Origin: Anas platyrhynchos
Taxonomy: Eukaryota; Chordata; Aves; Anseriformes; Anatidae
Reading direction: 5' to 3'
Assembly: GCF_047663525.1 (NCBI RefSeq)
Contig: NC_092612.1
Span: forward strand, 3,381,501 to 3,445,500
Length of the DNA stretch: 64,000 bases
In this document: positions 48,801 to 59,660 of the stretch, piece by piece
How the letters are laid out: each line of letters opens with the position of its first letter
Numbering within the stretch: position 1 is the stretch's first letter
The notes under the pieces: generated by a model
What the model was told of the DNA's origin: nothing
Databases searched by the model: none
The model's input: the letters and a program-made list of their open reading frames with translations, nothing else
Position numbers and translations under genes: made by a program

Positions 48801-51800
48801 GGAGCTGGAGGATGTGGTCATCTTCTTGACTTCTTCAAAGCGGAGGAATTATATAAGCAGTGAAGATCTGATTGAATGTCAAAAGCAGTGGCAGGAAATG
48901 AGGAAAGGACAGCCCAAAGAGACCGGCGAAGGTGAGAGGAGAACCCTGGGCTGGGAATCTCTATCCTTGCAGATGCCCTAAAAGTACACAGGTGGCATTA
49001 GGGAATGCCAAAGTAGATCCAGAATATAGCTCCTTGCGACTATTGTCCTGCAACGCGGTTGCTGAAAAGAGACCTCTGGGGAGAAGCTAAAGAATCCAGG
49101 GGAAGTGCAATACTCAGCCCATCTGTGGGAGACAGCTTATCCGATCTTTTAGGTTTGACTCAGAATCTGAACCCCGAGGTTTAACCTCCTGTACTGGATT
49201 TTATTGGTTAGCGTTGATCATCTGGCTGATCAGAAGCAGACCCTTTCTCCAGCTGTTGAGGGCAGCTGGACAATGCAGATTCAAAGGTCCTACTCTTTAA
49301 AACCTAGCCCAAACCTGAAGGCTTGCCATGGTACCTGTGTCATTTTTATCTGAAGGTAATGGCAACATTCTTCTCACATCTTGGAGAGAAGAGGCATTTT
49401 GCTGCTGTGTTGTTGTACTAATTGTTTTGTAGCCTGAACGTGTATTGCGAGCATGAAACTGAATGGGGCAAAGCAGAGATGGGAGTCGTCTGTAATATGT
49501 GTGTCTGGATTGAAAGCGAAAGGATGCTTCCATTCAAAGATCGTCGTCTGTTGGGTGCTCCAGACTGCACAAAATGCCAAAGCTTTTTGCCTTATAAACA
49601 CTGATCAGCCTTGTTTTTTGTTTTTTTTTTTTTTTTTTTATTTCTGCTACTGTCTAACAGGGTTTCTCTGAGCTTTTCATGTGTTTGCTTTCTAAACTGC
49701 CGTAGATACACAGCCTTGGGTCTGGAGAAACGCTTGCAAAGCTGCCACTTCTCCACCTTCTGCTGGGGACAAAGCTGTGGGGATGAAGCCTTGCTCTCCC
49801 ACGGAGCCCAAAGAAAAGCTAATACTCTTGGAAGTGCCCCCAGTCAACACTGAGCCAGACCGGCGACATTTAGACTGGGATGAAATGGAAGAGATTGGAA
49901 AGCGCTCAAGAGAGAGCAGACGGCTGGAGAAGGTAGTGTGGCGGGAAAAAAGGCGCCCCTCTACGTGCTCGCGAATGTGGGGTGGGCAGCAAAGGAGAAG
50001 GTTGGAGATTGTTCTGGATATTACCTTCTCAGTAGTCCCTTGACCACATCGTGCCTCACAGCTGAGATGCTACAAGCTGTCTCAAACAACTGGTTTGGCT
50101 TCTGAACACTCTGGTGATGTAAACACTCTTTTCTGGGTAACTGAAGCATCAAGAAATGGAAGTTGAAGCAATGTTCAGGTGTGGGGATGGAGTCATCCGA
50201 GCTCTAGTGAACCTGACACAATCAGAGAAGAGATGGTGGCTGGGAGATTTTTTTCAGCTGGGGCACCTATGTCCAGTATGCTGCTCTTGTGCTTGGTGCT
50301 CTAGGGAGCGTCTGCCTGTGGGCCTGGCACTGGAAGGGAATGGCACTCCCAGATAAGCGCTTGGTCCCATCGCAGGGTGCTGAGTCCCATCTACACGCAC
50401 TTCTGAGATGGATCCCTGCCTGTAGTTTCTCCAAAGGGAATGCAGCAACTCCAGGGCCTCACTGAAAGCTAACTGGGACCATTGCTTTACTTGCAGATCA
50501 AAGACAGCCCGATAGAGTGGAAAGAAAAGTGTCGGCTGGTGAGATCTGGGGATGCACCCGTCGATGAACACTGCCTGCCATCAACTATAGAGGGTGACAT
50601 GGGAGCACTGGTTGACCACTATCGCAGAAATGCCGTTGTGAACTATCTGAATTGCTCCAAGCAGTGCAAGGAGCGTAACATCTGTCTCACCGACAAAGCG
50701 CTGCAAAGAGGTAAAGCAAAGAGCAAGGAATGTACTAATGTGAACGTACTAAGCCCGACATGCTCCTGCCTCTTCCCAAGACCCAGAAGCACGATGCATG
50801 TTCAGGGTGGGGCACTGCTGATGGAGAATGTTTGCAGCCCTTGGAGGGCCACGGCAGATGCTGCTGGTTAGGATCAGCAATACCATCAGCAGGGCCAGAG
50901 CAGGGCTGAGATAGCAAAGAGTGCTACAGAGCAGCCAGGGCCACGTCCCCCTGGACTGGTAGCCAGGATCAGACACGAGTGCAGTTACTGAGGCAAGTTC
51001 ATGGTGATGGGGCAAGTGCAAGGTCAGGCAAAGGTCATGGTCAGACCATGGTCAGGTTCAGCAGGTCCATGGCCAGGCACAGCTGAGTCAGAGCTGTGTC
51101 AGCTGGACACTCCTACAGCTGCAACGTGAGCAAAGGGCTGAGCTGAAATGGGGCTCCTGAGCCCAGGGCAGGGCGTGTGGGAAGAGGCCCCATGTGAAGT
51201 TGGCCAGGGCCATCATGTCCTCTCAGCACTTGCTGGGCCATCACGTCTTCCTCCTTTCCAGAGCGGGGCCATTTTTTCTGTCCCCTCCCGGTCAGTATCA
51301 CCGACCAAACCCAGAGGTGACCTGGATCGGCAGGGGGACAGGCTTGGGGCAACAGGAGAACAGAGTTTTCTTGGCTATTCAGCATTGGCTGTCCATACAC
51401 CATTGCTTTTCTCTGTGCGCTTTGTCAACAGGCCTGCTGCACCCAGGAGACAAGATCATCAAAGAAGGAGAAGACGTGAGGAAGATCAGGCAGCCTGGAG
51501 GATACTACAGCACAGGACATGCTGACGCCACATCTCCTCTGAGCATGTCCAGGTCAAAAAGTGCATCAGGAAAACAGGCCAAGGAGGCAGAAAACAGGTT
51601 GGTTCAAAGAGGGCTTATGATCAGTCCCTTCCTGCTGCCCTGCTGTGCATCAGCTCCCACTGCATCAGAGGCGGTACTGAGGTATCAAAGTGGAACGTTA
51701 GGGTGCTGCAAGGTAGCAGCAAGCGATAGCAGAGGAAGAGAGATCTCTTCTCAGCTACACGGCCACTGCTGTGTTTTTGCTGACTTGCGGGGTTGCAGTG

Positions 51801-53031
51801 GTGCTGGCGAACAGCTTCTCTGTACTCCAAACTGCAGAGATGACAGAACTTCTCACCTAAGACGGTCCTTGTCAGGCCAACCCAACGCTTCTTGGAAATC
51901 CTCTCAGAGAATGTTTTTTCTTGCGTAAGAAAGGCAATCCCAAAGAATCCAGCTTTGGATGACTGGAGAAGCTCTCCAGTCGGGGGCAGAAGCAGCCTGC
52001 TACAGCAGCGTGCAGCCAGCTGCTCCTAGTAGGGCGGTGCTTCTTTTCCTCCCATTACAGCTCAGTTCCTCTGTTCCTCTAGAAAACTGACCCTTCAGAG
52101 CGTTACTAACCGTTGCAGGAGAAAAGTCAGATGCAGGTGGCAGATCTGTTTTCCTGAGCAACGTTCTTTGCATCTCAACATTTATCTGTAGGATCTGGAG
52201 ATGCAAGTTTTCTAGACATAGACACAATGTCAGCCCTGAGAACAGAGGCAATTTGCCCTAATTTTTCTTGCATCTCAGGTCACCCACAAAAGCTTTTCTT
52301 CCAAAACGAGTCCAAGTTCTTTTGCTGTCCTTGTCCCTGCTGTCTTCGGACTTGTACTGTCCAAGGAGTTCATGAGTGTCCACAGGTCCTTCCTGACCCA
52401 TGAAACTGGGATGTCCACTACCAGCTTGGTCATAGCACTTGCAGCACCTTCTTTAGTCAAAGTGATTCCCAAATCCGATTGAATAGAAAGACTCAGCCTC
52501 ACAGCTGAGCTCATGGAAGAAAGGCAGTCCTAAAGAATCCAGCTTTGGAAGACTGGAGAAGCTTTTGAGGAGAAGAAACACTTTGCAAAATAGAGCACAG
52601 TCTTCCTAGTTCATCTCAGAGAGTTTATGTACTACAGTGATAGGCAACACATCAGTTCTCAAGACAGCTTCACAAGTTGGCATTTCCAATGTCAGTCATG
52701 AAGAAGAAGGACAGGCAGGGGTTTCCAGAAGTCCTAGTAGCTGGTTCTTGTCAGGCTCGCATTTGCCATTACTAGTAATAGCAGTGAAGTTGCCTAGAAT
52801 TTTATTTCCATAAAACATGCTACTCTCTCTGACTTTTTTTTTTTCTTCTTTTCTTTATTTTTCTTTAGGCGTCTTGAGAAGAATAAGAATCAAAAGTCAA
52901 GCGACAATAACTTCTGGCCAGGCCATCTCCTGGACAAGATGCGCCTGTACTTTCCAGATAAGGAGCCTGACAGGGCACACGCCTTGTTTAGCTATGTTCA
53001 CCCAACCAGGCCTGCCTACCGTGGTATCTAA
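42890..53031 (+). CDS. EFCAB12-like EF-hand gene, 12 intact exons
   Basis: The exons are 42890-42963, 43603-43673, 44505-44622, 45821-45929, 46346-46504, 47410-47667, 47855-48049, 48778-48931, 49706-49932, 50497-50710, 51432-51597 and 52869-53031 (TAA). All eleven junctions keep the frame with no stop, giving about 635 residues. Residues about 178-263 hold a charged helix, [15 protein letters not shown] then [11 protein letters not shown]. Residues about 264-380 look like a degenerate EF-hand pair ([26 protein letters not shown]) without the usual acidic calcium ligands. The C-terminal half has [15 protein letters not shown] and LHPGDKII...RQPGGYY. From memory this order fits EFCAB12, a little-studied testis-enriched protein of about 570 residues. 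The EF-hand pattern is the main support. The start is uncertain: either ATG 42872, or splicing from the HU exons of A'. Confidence 0.68.
44800..45620 (-). mobile_element. CR1 LINE fragments inside an intron
   Basis: These lie between two exons of the EFCAB12-like gene. 44800-44890 matches the ORF2 reverse-transcriptase region in reverse. 44891-45240 is the CR1 3' part. 45240-45620 encodes on the minus strand an ORF1-type segment ([17 protein letters not shown]) resembling the esterase-like CR1 ORF1 motif VVVGDSLLRGTE. The parts are out of CR1 order, so at least two insertions or a rearrangement are present. Decayed. Confidence 0.8.
46200..46300 (+). repeat. Low-complexity A-rich and (CAA)n tract
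   Basis: Purine-rich, AAAAG-rich sequence followed by about six CAA units just upstream of the exon at 46346. Its open frames are compositional. Confidence 0.85.
51925..52562 (+). repeat. Direct repeat inside the last long intron
   Basis: A segment of about 45 bases containing AAGAATCCAGCTTTGGA and GACTGGAGAAGCT occurs near 51935-51975 and again near 52525-52562, with a few changes. The two copies lie in the 1.27-kb intron before the final exon of the EFCAB12-like gene. Function unknown. Confidence 0.75.
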
Positions 53032-53559
53032 AACCCTGGCTACAGGTAGTTCATCAGAGCCAGGATACTTGGCCTCTAGAGACACTCCATTCGAGAAAAC
53101 TCATTTCACCTGAAGTTCTTCTCCTAGCGGCATGAGATGTGTGCACAGCTTTGTGACTCATCAGGTCAGCTCATGGGATCTGGGCCAACTTCATGGAGAA
53201 TATCATCAACTATCCTGAGTTGCAAGGGGTTTGATCATCAAGTCTAACAGCTGGCTTCCCACAGGACTACCTAAAAATTAAACCATATATCTGACAGTGT
53301 TGTCCAAAAGCTTCCTGAACTCTGGCTTGCTTGCTGACATGACTGGATCTCGTGGTTAACGCAGGAGGTATCTCAACACCATACGGCCATTCGTTCACTC
53401 CCCCATACGCACCCGTGTTGTTTAGCATACTTGAGTTGCATCCCTGTGCCCAGTGGTGTGCTCTTGTGACCCCTGGAGAGCTCACAACACTCCCAGTGCA
53501 CTCTAGCAACTGCTGGATTTTCCAGGTGGACCTCTAGACTGCTCTTAGAGGTTACTAGG
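53032..53559. other. 3' flank of the EFCAB12-like gene
   Basis: Presumed 3' UTR and spacer. I found no clear AATAAA close to the stop. No repeat was recognised. Confidence 0.5.
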
Positions 53560-53647
53560 TGTGTGGTGGTTGTACTTGGGTGGGTGGCCAAGCTCCACCA
53601 CAACTGGTCTCTCACTCCCCCTCCTCAAAGAGAAACAGGGAGAAGCT
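53560..53647 (-). mobile_element. ERVL-type LTR end fragment, reverse orientation
   Basis: The reverse complement matches the last about 85 bases of the LTR at 59661-60266, including the CTCACTCCCCCTCCTCAAAG block. It ends at the junction with USP42-like sequence. A fossil fragment. Confidence 0.75.
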
Positions 53648-53649
53648 AC

Positions 53650-53930
53650 TCACAAGCAGGAGCACTGGGAGGGAAGCAGGTACAGATCTTTCCCTGGTGA
53701 AAGAAACAGCCCTGAGAATGGCAGAAGAGCAGTCAAATACTCAAAGTACAGATCTGGCAGCGGAGGAAGATCAGAACAAGGTAGCAATAGATATTACCGA
53801 TCCAAAGGGGAAAGAAGTTGGAGCAGAGAAAGATACTATCGAGATGAACCGAATGATGATCGAGATGATCATTACAAAAGCGGATGGCCTCACAGTTCGT
53901 ATACAAGAAGTATATGCTTTCCTCTGAGAA
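53650..53930 (+). pseudogene. USP42-like C-terminal fragment
   Basis: It encodes in one frame KQEHWEGSRYRSFPGE, then KYSKYRSGSGG and GERSWSRERYYRDE, matching the block B tail. It then lacks about 150 bases present there and resumes at HYKSGWPHSS. It lies directly upstream of a catalytic-domain exon, the wrong order for one gene. It is therefore best read as the end of one USP42-like unit next to the start of another. Confidence 0.75.
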
Positions 53931-54118
53931 GGCTAATTCATCACGAAACAGCTCTCTGCAACTTCTAGTATTAAACGTTGTTTATGGGAAGACTTATTTT
54001 TAGTGAATCAAGAAATATATTCATGTAATTCTAGACTGTGTTTTTTGGACGTGTTTTTCTCTGGCTAGTCCACGAAGTACTCTGGGATAATTTTTCTATC
54101 TTCATGGTCTCTCTTCAG

Positions 54119-54239
54119 GAGGTAAAATATCCTGAGTATTTGGACCTTCGAGCCTATGTGTCGCAGTCAATTGGAGAACCACTCCTGTACACCTTATATG
54201 CGGTGCTGGTGCATCATGGTATCAACTGTCGCTCAGTTG
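54119..54239 (+). pseudogene. USP42-like catalytic-domain exon, cut short
   Basis: After a good acceptor (CTCTCTTCAG) the exon encodes EVKYPEYLDLRAYVSQ...GEPLLYTLYAVLVHHGINC. This matches human USP42 KYPEYLDIRPYMSQ...YVLYAVLVHTGFNC in the USP catalytic core and is the firmest proof of the family. The next residues should be the His box (HAGHYFCYIK) containing the catalytic histidine. Instead the sequence switches within the exon to CCDC81-like intron DNA at about 54240, the start of block B'. The catalytic site is lost. Confidence 0.85.
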
Positions 54240-54328
54240 CAGCAGCATGTTTTAGCTGGAAGCTCCTGGCACTTTGTTTGAATCTGTTCAACTGCAGTGC
54301 AAGTTGCATTGTTCCTCATTTTTTCCAG

Positions 54329-54585
54329 ATGATATGAAGATAGTGGTGCTGAGCTATGAGAATATGCGCCTGAACGTCCCGTACAGCAAGGAAATAGTGC
54401 AGAGCTGTTTGGAGGAGACCTTGCAATACTTCTACCGCATCCTCACAAATAGGGAGGACACGGACTTCACCTTAAAGGATTTTGGCACTCTTGCTATCCG
54501 AGGGCAAAGAGTGAAAATGACGTTTTCTGAAGGGTTTTTACACAGTCTCAACAAGTCCACATACGTGGTAGAGAAGCTGATTGCT
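54329..54585 (+). pseudogene. Orphan CCDC81-like second HU exon (block B')
   Basis: Identical in protein to the exons at 8201-8457 and 41858-42114, with acceptor and donor kept. The exons for the first HU domain are missing upstream, where a truncated USP42-like exon stands. It may be spliced into a transcript, but alone it gives only half the HU module. Confidence 0.7.
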
Positions 54586-54967
54586 GTAAGTTTATTGTTT
54601 CTGCAGTCCTACTTAGAGAGGGTGTACTGCCACTTACGGCCCCGCTTTTTCACCTGGAAAAAGCGACCACATGACGTAGACTGAGGAGCCCTGCTATTCT
54701 TGCACTTGTTTTTTGTTCCGTTTCGTTTTGTTTTGTTTTGTTTTTCCCTACTAGTATAGGCTTAAGAAGATAGAGAAATGTGCTGATGAAACAATTTTTA
54801 GTAAAAAAAGACAGCTTGGTACATCTCCTTACAAAAAATAAATAAATAAATACAAACTTGAACTCGAAAATCACGGTGTCAAGTCAGATAAGTGAAGAAA
54901 CATTACCCCTTTAAAGAGCACAAAAAGTCAAAAGAAATTGGAAAAGTAACAGGCTGGCAACTGAAAG

Positions 54968-55200
54968 CCATGTATTGTCTGTGAAGCATCGGATAGGTTG
55001 TGAGCCTGGATTACCCAGACAATGGGGAAACAGGAGGCTCCCGGTCGTCGGGAAATAAAGGATATAAACTGTACGATGTGACTAGTAGGTGCGCTCCTGC
55101 TTGTGGGACGCCCGCCATTGCAACCGCGAATAAAAATGCTACTTCACTGACGGAGATCCTCGCCTGAGCCTATGTTACTGCCTACAGAGTGTTTCTCGCA
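54968..55200 (+). mobile_element. LTR fragment (block B' copy)
   Basis: Copy of 8840-9065, duplicated together with the block. A fossil. Confidence 0.5.
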
Positions 55201-55254
55201 GTGTGACACTGGAGTTCTGAAAACCTGTCACCGATTTTACAGAAAAAGCGATTT

Positions 55255-55595
55255 TCCGGGGGGGAGGGGAGGCGGAAGCCCTGCCCGCCTCGATCCCCGG
55301 CTCCGCTGCACAACGCGCCTCCCCCGAGCCGATCGCCTCGGCGAGTGGCCGCGAAATGGCGGCGACGCCCAACGTAAACAGCCCGCCGCTGCCGCTGCCG
55401 GCTCCCCCCACAGCTCGGCAGCCTCCCCTCGCGAGGGCTGCCGGCGCCTGCCGGCTCCCTCGGCTGCCTCGGGTGGCCTCGGGTGGCCTCGGTGCCGGGA
55501 AACAAGCCCTGCCCGCCTCGATCCCCCGCTCCGCTGCACAACGTGTCCGCCCCAGAGCCGACCGTCTCGGCGAGTCACTCCGGTCATGCTTAGCT
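55255..55595. repeat. GC-rich block with two ~71-bp direct repeats (B')
   Basis: Copy of 9120-9460. The repeat units lie at 55276-55346 and 55504-55575. A few CpG sites differ between the copies, with TG or CA in place of CG, consistent with deamination. Confidence 0.75.
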
Positions 55596-55634
55596 ATTAC
55601 ACATAAATGCCAAGGTACAAAGTGTTGTAAGTTG

Positions 55635-55996
55635 CCCCCTTAATAAATTTTCAGAGAGCATTGCATTAAGAATAGAAAGGAGTTTATTGAGTAAGCAACA
55701 GCAAGCAAAACAGCGCTGGGCGGCCGGGGAGTCTCGGCTCCGCCAACGGCGCGCACCTCACCCCCGCCAGGGTCCCTTTTTATATTTTGGTAATTCCGGG
55801 ATTACGCAGCACATCCTGGTATATTCTGCGACTGCGCGCACTGTTGCTAGGGAGTCGTCTCTGTCCCTCTGGTGGTCGTGAAGATGAAGGCCGTGGTCTT
55901 CCTCGGCGTTGTGGTTCAACTTTTTTTTTTTTTTTATTTGGTCATGTTGGCCTAGCGTGAGACAGGAAGGCAAGATGTTGATACACCACTTTAGCA
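55635..55996 (-). mobile_element. LTR fragment, reverse orientation (B' copy)
   Basis: Copy of 9500-9860. A fossil carried along by the block duplication. Confidence 0.55.
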
Positions 55997-56315
55997 ACTT
56001 ATCAGGAGGTGGTTACATGAGCTTTGCAGCAGTGTCTTTGAACAAAAGAGGCAACTGAGATGCAGAAGGAGAGAAGGGGAGGGGGTTCTTTTTTTTGTTC
56101 CATTAAGCAAAAGAATTTTCAGTGTCTAGCCAAGTATTATACAGCTCCTTACTTCAGCAGGGAGCTCTCACAAGTCCTGCTCCTCAAACAGAACTCCTTG
56201 TTTTTATAATACAAAAGACAATGAACAAACATTTATTGTGTATTACACAAAGGACATATCTGAAAACTACGTACCTGTTAATGACTTAATGACTCGTCTA
56301 TTTCAAAGCTGGATA

Positions 56316-58104
56316 AAGTTGTGGAAAGCCAGTCCTCTAAACCAAATGAAGAACTTGGTGATAGAAAACTGGGAAGACGACACCATGCACATGAAAAACA
56401 AACAAACAAACAAACAAACAAACAAAAAACATTAAAAAGAAAGATACATGACACTAAAAAACCTGACAAAGAGCATTACCGAAGAAAGAGAGGACATTGT
56501 GATGCAGAAGAGAAGAAGACTCAAAACAGGAGCAAAAAGATGGTCCTTCCAGCAAGAGGAGGTGCTCTCAGAGAAGTTGTTGAGCAAAAGCTCACAAGCA
56601 GGAGCACTGGGAGGGAAGCAGGTACAGATCTTTCCCTCGTGAAAGAAACAGCCCTGAGAATGGCAGAAGAGCAGTCAAATACTCAAAGTACAGATCTGGC
56701 AGCGGAGGAAGATCAGAACAAGGTAGCAATAGATATTACCGATCCAAAGGGGAAAGAAGTTGGAGCAGAGAAAGATACTATCGAGATAAAGCACAGAGAT
56801 GAGGAAGATGTAGCTATTACAATGATTACTATTCACCTCATGCGACAGGAGACAGTAGAGAGAGAAAGTTCTCTCACGGCGATGCAGCCTTTGACAAATG
56901 GACTGCAACTTAGTACGGCAGGTCACATAAGCATTATCATTACAAAAGTGGATGGCCTCACGGTTCCCTCTTGAGAGATGAAGATGGACGTCGCTTTAGC
57001 ACACCCCGAGCAGACTTGCATCGTTGCTTGGTACCTCAGCAACATTCTGGAAGACATTCTCGTGAAAGACATGCGCTTCCACCTGTGTCAGCTCATTTGG
57101 AGAACTGTCGCCAGAAAAATGAAACAGAAGGAAACAGAAAAAGAAAATCTACCCGTGCAGAAGGTAGTGAAAGTGAAATAGAAAGGAAAGACAGAAAGAT
57201 AGAAAAGGAGCTTTTAGGTGGTGAAAAAAATGCAAAACTATCACAAGTTCTAGAAGAAAAAGAAGTCCAAGGATAAACATGGAGAGAAGGATTCCAAGTA
57301 AGCAAGGATTCCAGCATACTCCGCATTTTTTATCCTAATTCTTTTCTGGGTGCTTCTCATGTCTTCCTTTTTTTTTTTTTTTCCTGGTAGTTTCTAAGTT
57401 ACTTAGATAGCATCAGCTGGCTGGGGATCATGTTGTTAGGTTGATCAGTGAAGACAGGAAAGCTATTGCTGAATTGTGTCAGAGCACTAGCTTTGGACCA
57501 CATAGTTCGAATCACATCCGTACACCATTCCGGATTAGGTTAAAAGTTTTTTTCTGCTTGCACGTATTTCAGAGCTAGCCATTGTTAATGATCTGTGAAC
57601 AAACCAGGACCTATGGTCCTTCAATCTGAGGGCTTAAGTTTGCTGCATCTAAAGTAAGTTGCGTGTGCACAAAGCACCACAAAATAGCTGACATGCTGCA
57701 AATCATCACCTGTGGTAAAATAAATAAAGTTTCATATAGGCAACAAGTGCCACATCTTTTTTTCTCTTTTTAACTTGCATGTTTCTTTCAGACTTCAGGA
57801 TTTGTGTTTCTGTGCGCTCCACTTTGACAATGCCAATCGCAAGCGTAAGCAAAGGAAGAAAAAGGAGAAGAAAAAGAAGAAAAAAGAGAAACACCAGGAA
57901 AGTGAAAGGGTCCTTGGAACACTTAGATCTTTGTTTCCAGAAGATAACGCGGGAGAAGAAGGAAGAATCCCATCCTCCAGATGGCTCTTCATGTGAGCAA
58001 TGCAGAAGCAAGGGCAATAAACAACCTTACAAGGAAAGAAAGCCTTACAGTGCACGCGGAAGCAAAAAATACAGCTCCATCGCATCCAACGACTATACTA
58101 AAGG
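56316..58104 (+). pseudogene. USP42-like C-terminal tail (block B')
   Basis: Copy of 10180-11967. One extra AAAC unit in the run at 56397-56430 lets one frame stay open for 217 residues from 56321, through EKEHYRRKRGH-type sequence, whereas the block B frame closes there. It shares the downstream stops of block B and is still a decayed fragment. Confidence 0.72.
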
Positions 58105-58493
58105 TAAGCGGCAGCAGCGTGTTTGAGGAATTCCTTTCCTATTAATGTAGAGATTATTTCAAACAGTGTTGAAGTGCTTGGTGACTTACCAGTGTGCAGA
58201 TTTATTATCAAATCCAAAAACCCCGACTTGGTAGACTATTTTTTTCCCAGTTTTGAATGACCACTAGGAAAGAAGGCCTGAAATAAAGAGGTGAAAGGCA
58301 AATAGTTTTCATTTGGTGTGATGATTAAGTGGCAAACAAAAGGAAGAGTTGCAAGATCGCTTCTTAAATTCAGTCCAGCCAAGTAGGAAAAGTAAATGTG
58401 GACAGCTGTATCTTGGCAAAGAAGATAGTAGGGAGCAAGGAGGTTTAGCAGTCAAGATGGAAGGTGATGCCATGAGGCTTTCAGGCTAGTAAT

Positions 58494-59660
58494 GTTCTAG
58501 TGAAACCCAGCCTTCCTAAAGAAGCCTGCCTGAATAATTCCTGTGACTAACAGACTCTGCTCAGCTATTTCCTAACATAGAAACGGTGCTGACTGCTTCT
58601 TCAGAGTAACATAAGTTAGTGATACTACTGAAATAGTTGTGGTTCAGACGTAGATCTGATTTCTCCTAAGCACGCTGAATTCACAGCTGTTGATCCTCCA
58701 GAGGAGGCTTTGCAATTGAACACCTGGAGAATAGGTAAATTTCCCGCTGTTGTTCTCCTCTCCTCTTGTTTTGTTTTGTTTTGTTTTGTTTTTTCCTAGT
58801 AGCATAGGCTTAAGACTCTGAAGAAAGAGGCTGCTTTTTTTCATTTCCAACACTGGCTGTTCCTCCTGAGCCCCGCCTTTTATTTTGTCAGTCATAGGAT
58901 ATGTGAATGTAAATTCTTGGCAGAGAGGTAGAAAACTCTGTTTCAACTGGTGTTTTTTCAGCTATGTGGGGTGACCAAATAGGGTGGTTTTGAATTTTCT
59001 GGCTCTTATTCAGAGCAGCAGCATGTGGAGGGAGCCATATGCATTTGCTTTTTTAGTGCAATGGCTTCAGAAACAAGAGGGGAAAAAACACTTTCTCTGG
59101 GAGCTGGAGAAGGTGTCCTAATCGCAGGAGAGGTTTCTAAATGGCATATCTTTGCGAGTGTTCCTGTAGTCCGGAGGTTTTTGTTTGTTTGTTTGCCTTT
59201 GGAAGGTTTTACTGTTAATCTTCACGTCCTTCAGCAGAAGTGAGAAATGTGATTTTATTTTGTGCAGTGTCGCGGACCCTCCGAAATCTACTGGGAAGGA
59301 TGAATACCTCGCACAGTACCAATGTGATGACGGTGGAGACAAGGAGAAACCAAGAAGATCAAAAGAACATGACCTCATTTCAAAAGAAAGCGTTTTGTCC
59401 GGCAAAGAGTCTTCTGAGCCTGGTGAGAAATTGCGGCAAACTTCCTCTCTGAAGTGTGACACTGAATGTAGCTCTAAAAAGCTTTCCTCCTCAGCTATTG
59501 CAGAGAGATGCCAAGGTAGAAAGGACGAGACGAAAAACACTGAGAAAGAGCATTACCAAAGCAAGAGGGAACATGCTCCTACTGAAGAGAAGGAGAGTCA
59601 AAAAGCAGGTCCTTCCAGCAAGAGAAGGATCACCTTGAATACAAAAAAATACAAATTTGA
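58494..59660 (+). pseudogene. USP42-like fragment with the shared stop absent (B')
   Basis: Copy of 12354-13527. Codon 59359-59361 is TCA (Ser), whereas the three related copies have TGA. The frame therefore runs open from the likely acceptor near 59270 through SKEHDLISKESV and EKEHYQSKRE to the LTR junction at 59661. This may be the ancestral state, since the tail reads in register with USP42 there. It is still only a fragment. Confidence 0.68.

Larger units (their letters stand above)
54240..59660 (+). repeat. Segmental duplication block B', copy 2
   Basis: Slightly diverged direct copy of 8112-13527. On the left it joins a truncated USP42-like catalytic exon. On the right it joins an ERVL-type LTR at 59661, where copy 1 instead runs on toward the ATAD2-like pseudogene. 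Differences from copy 1 include a 7-base insertion, an extra AAAC unit, a TCA codon where the other copies have TGA (59359-59361), and small changes in T-runs. Confidence 0.93.
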
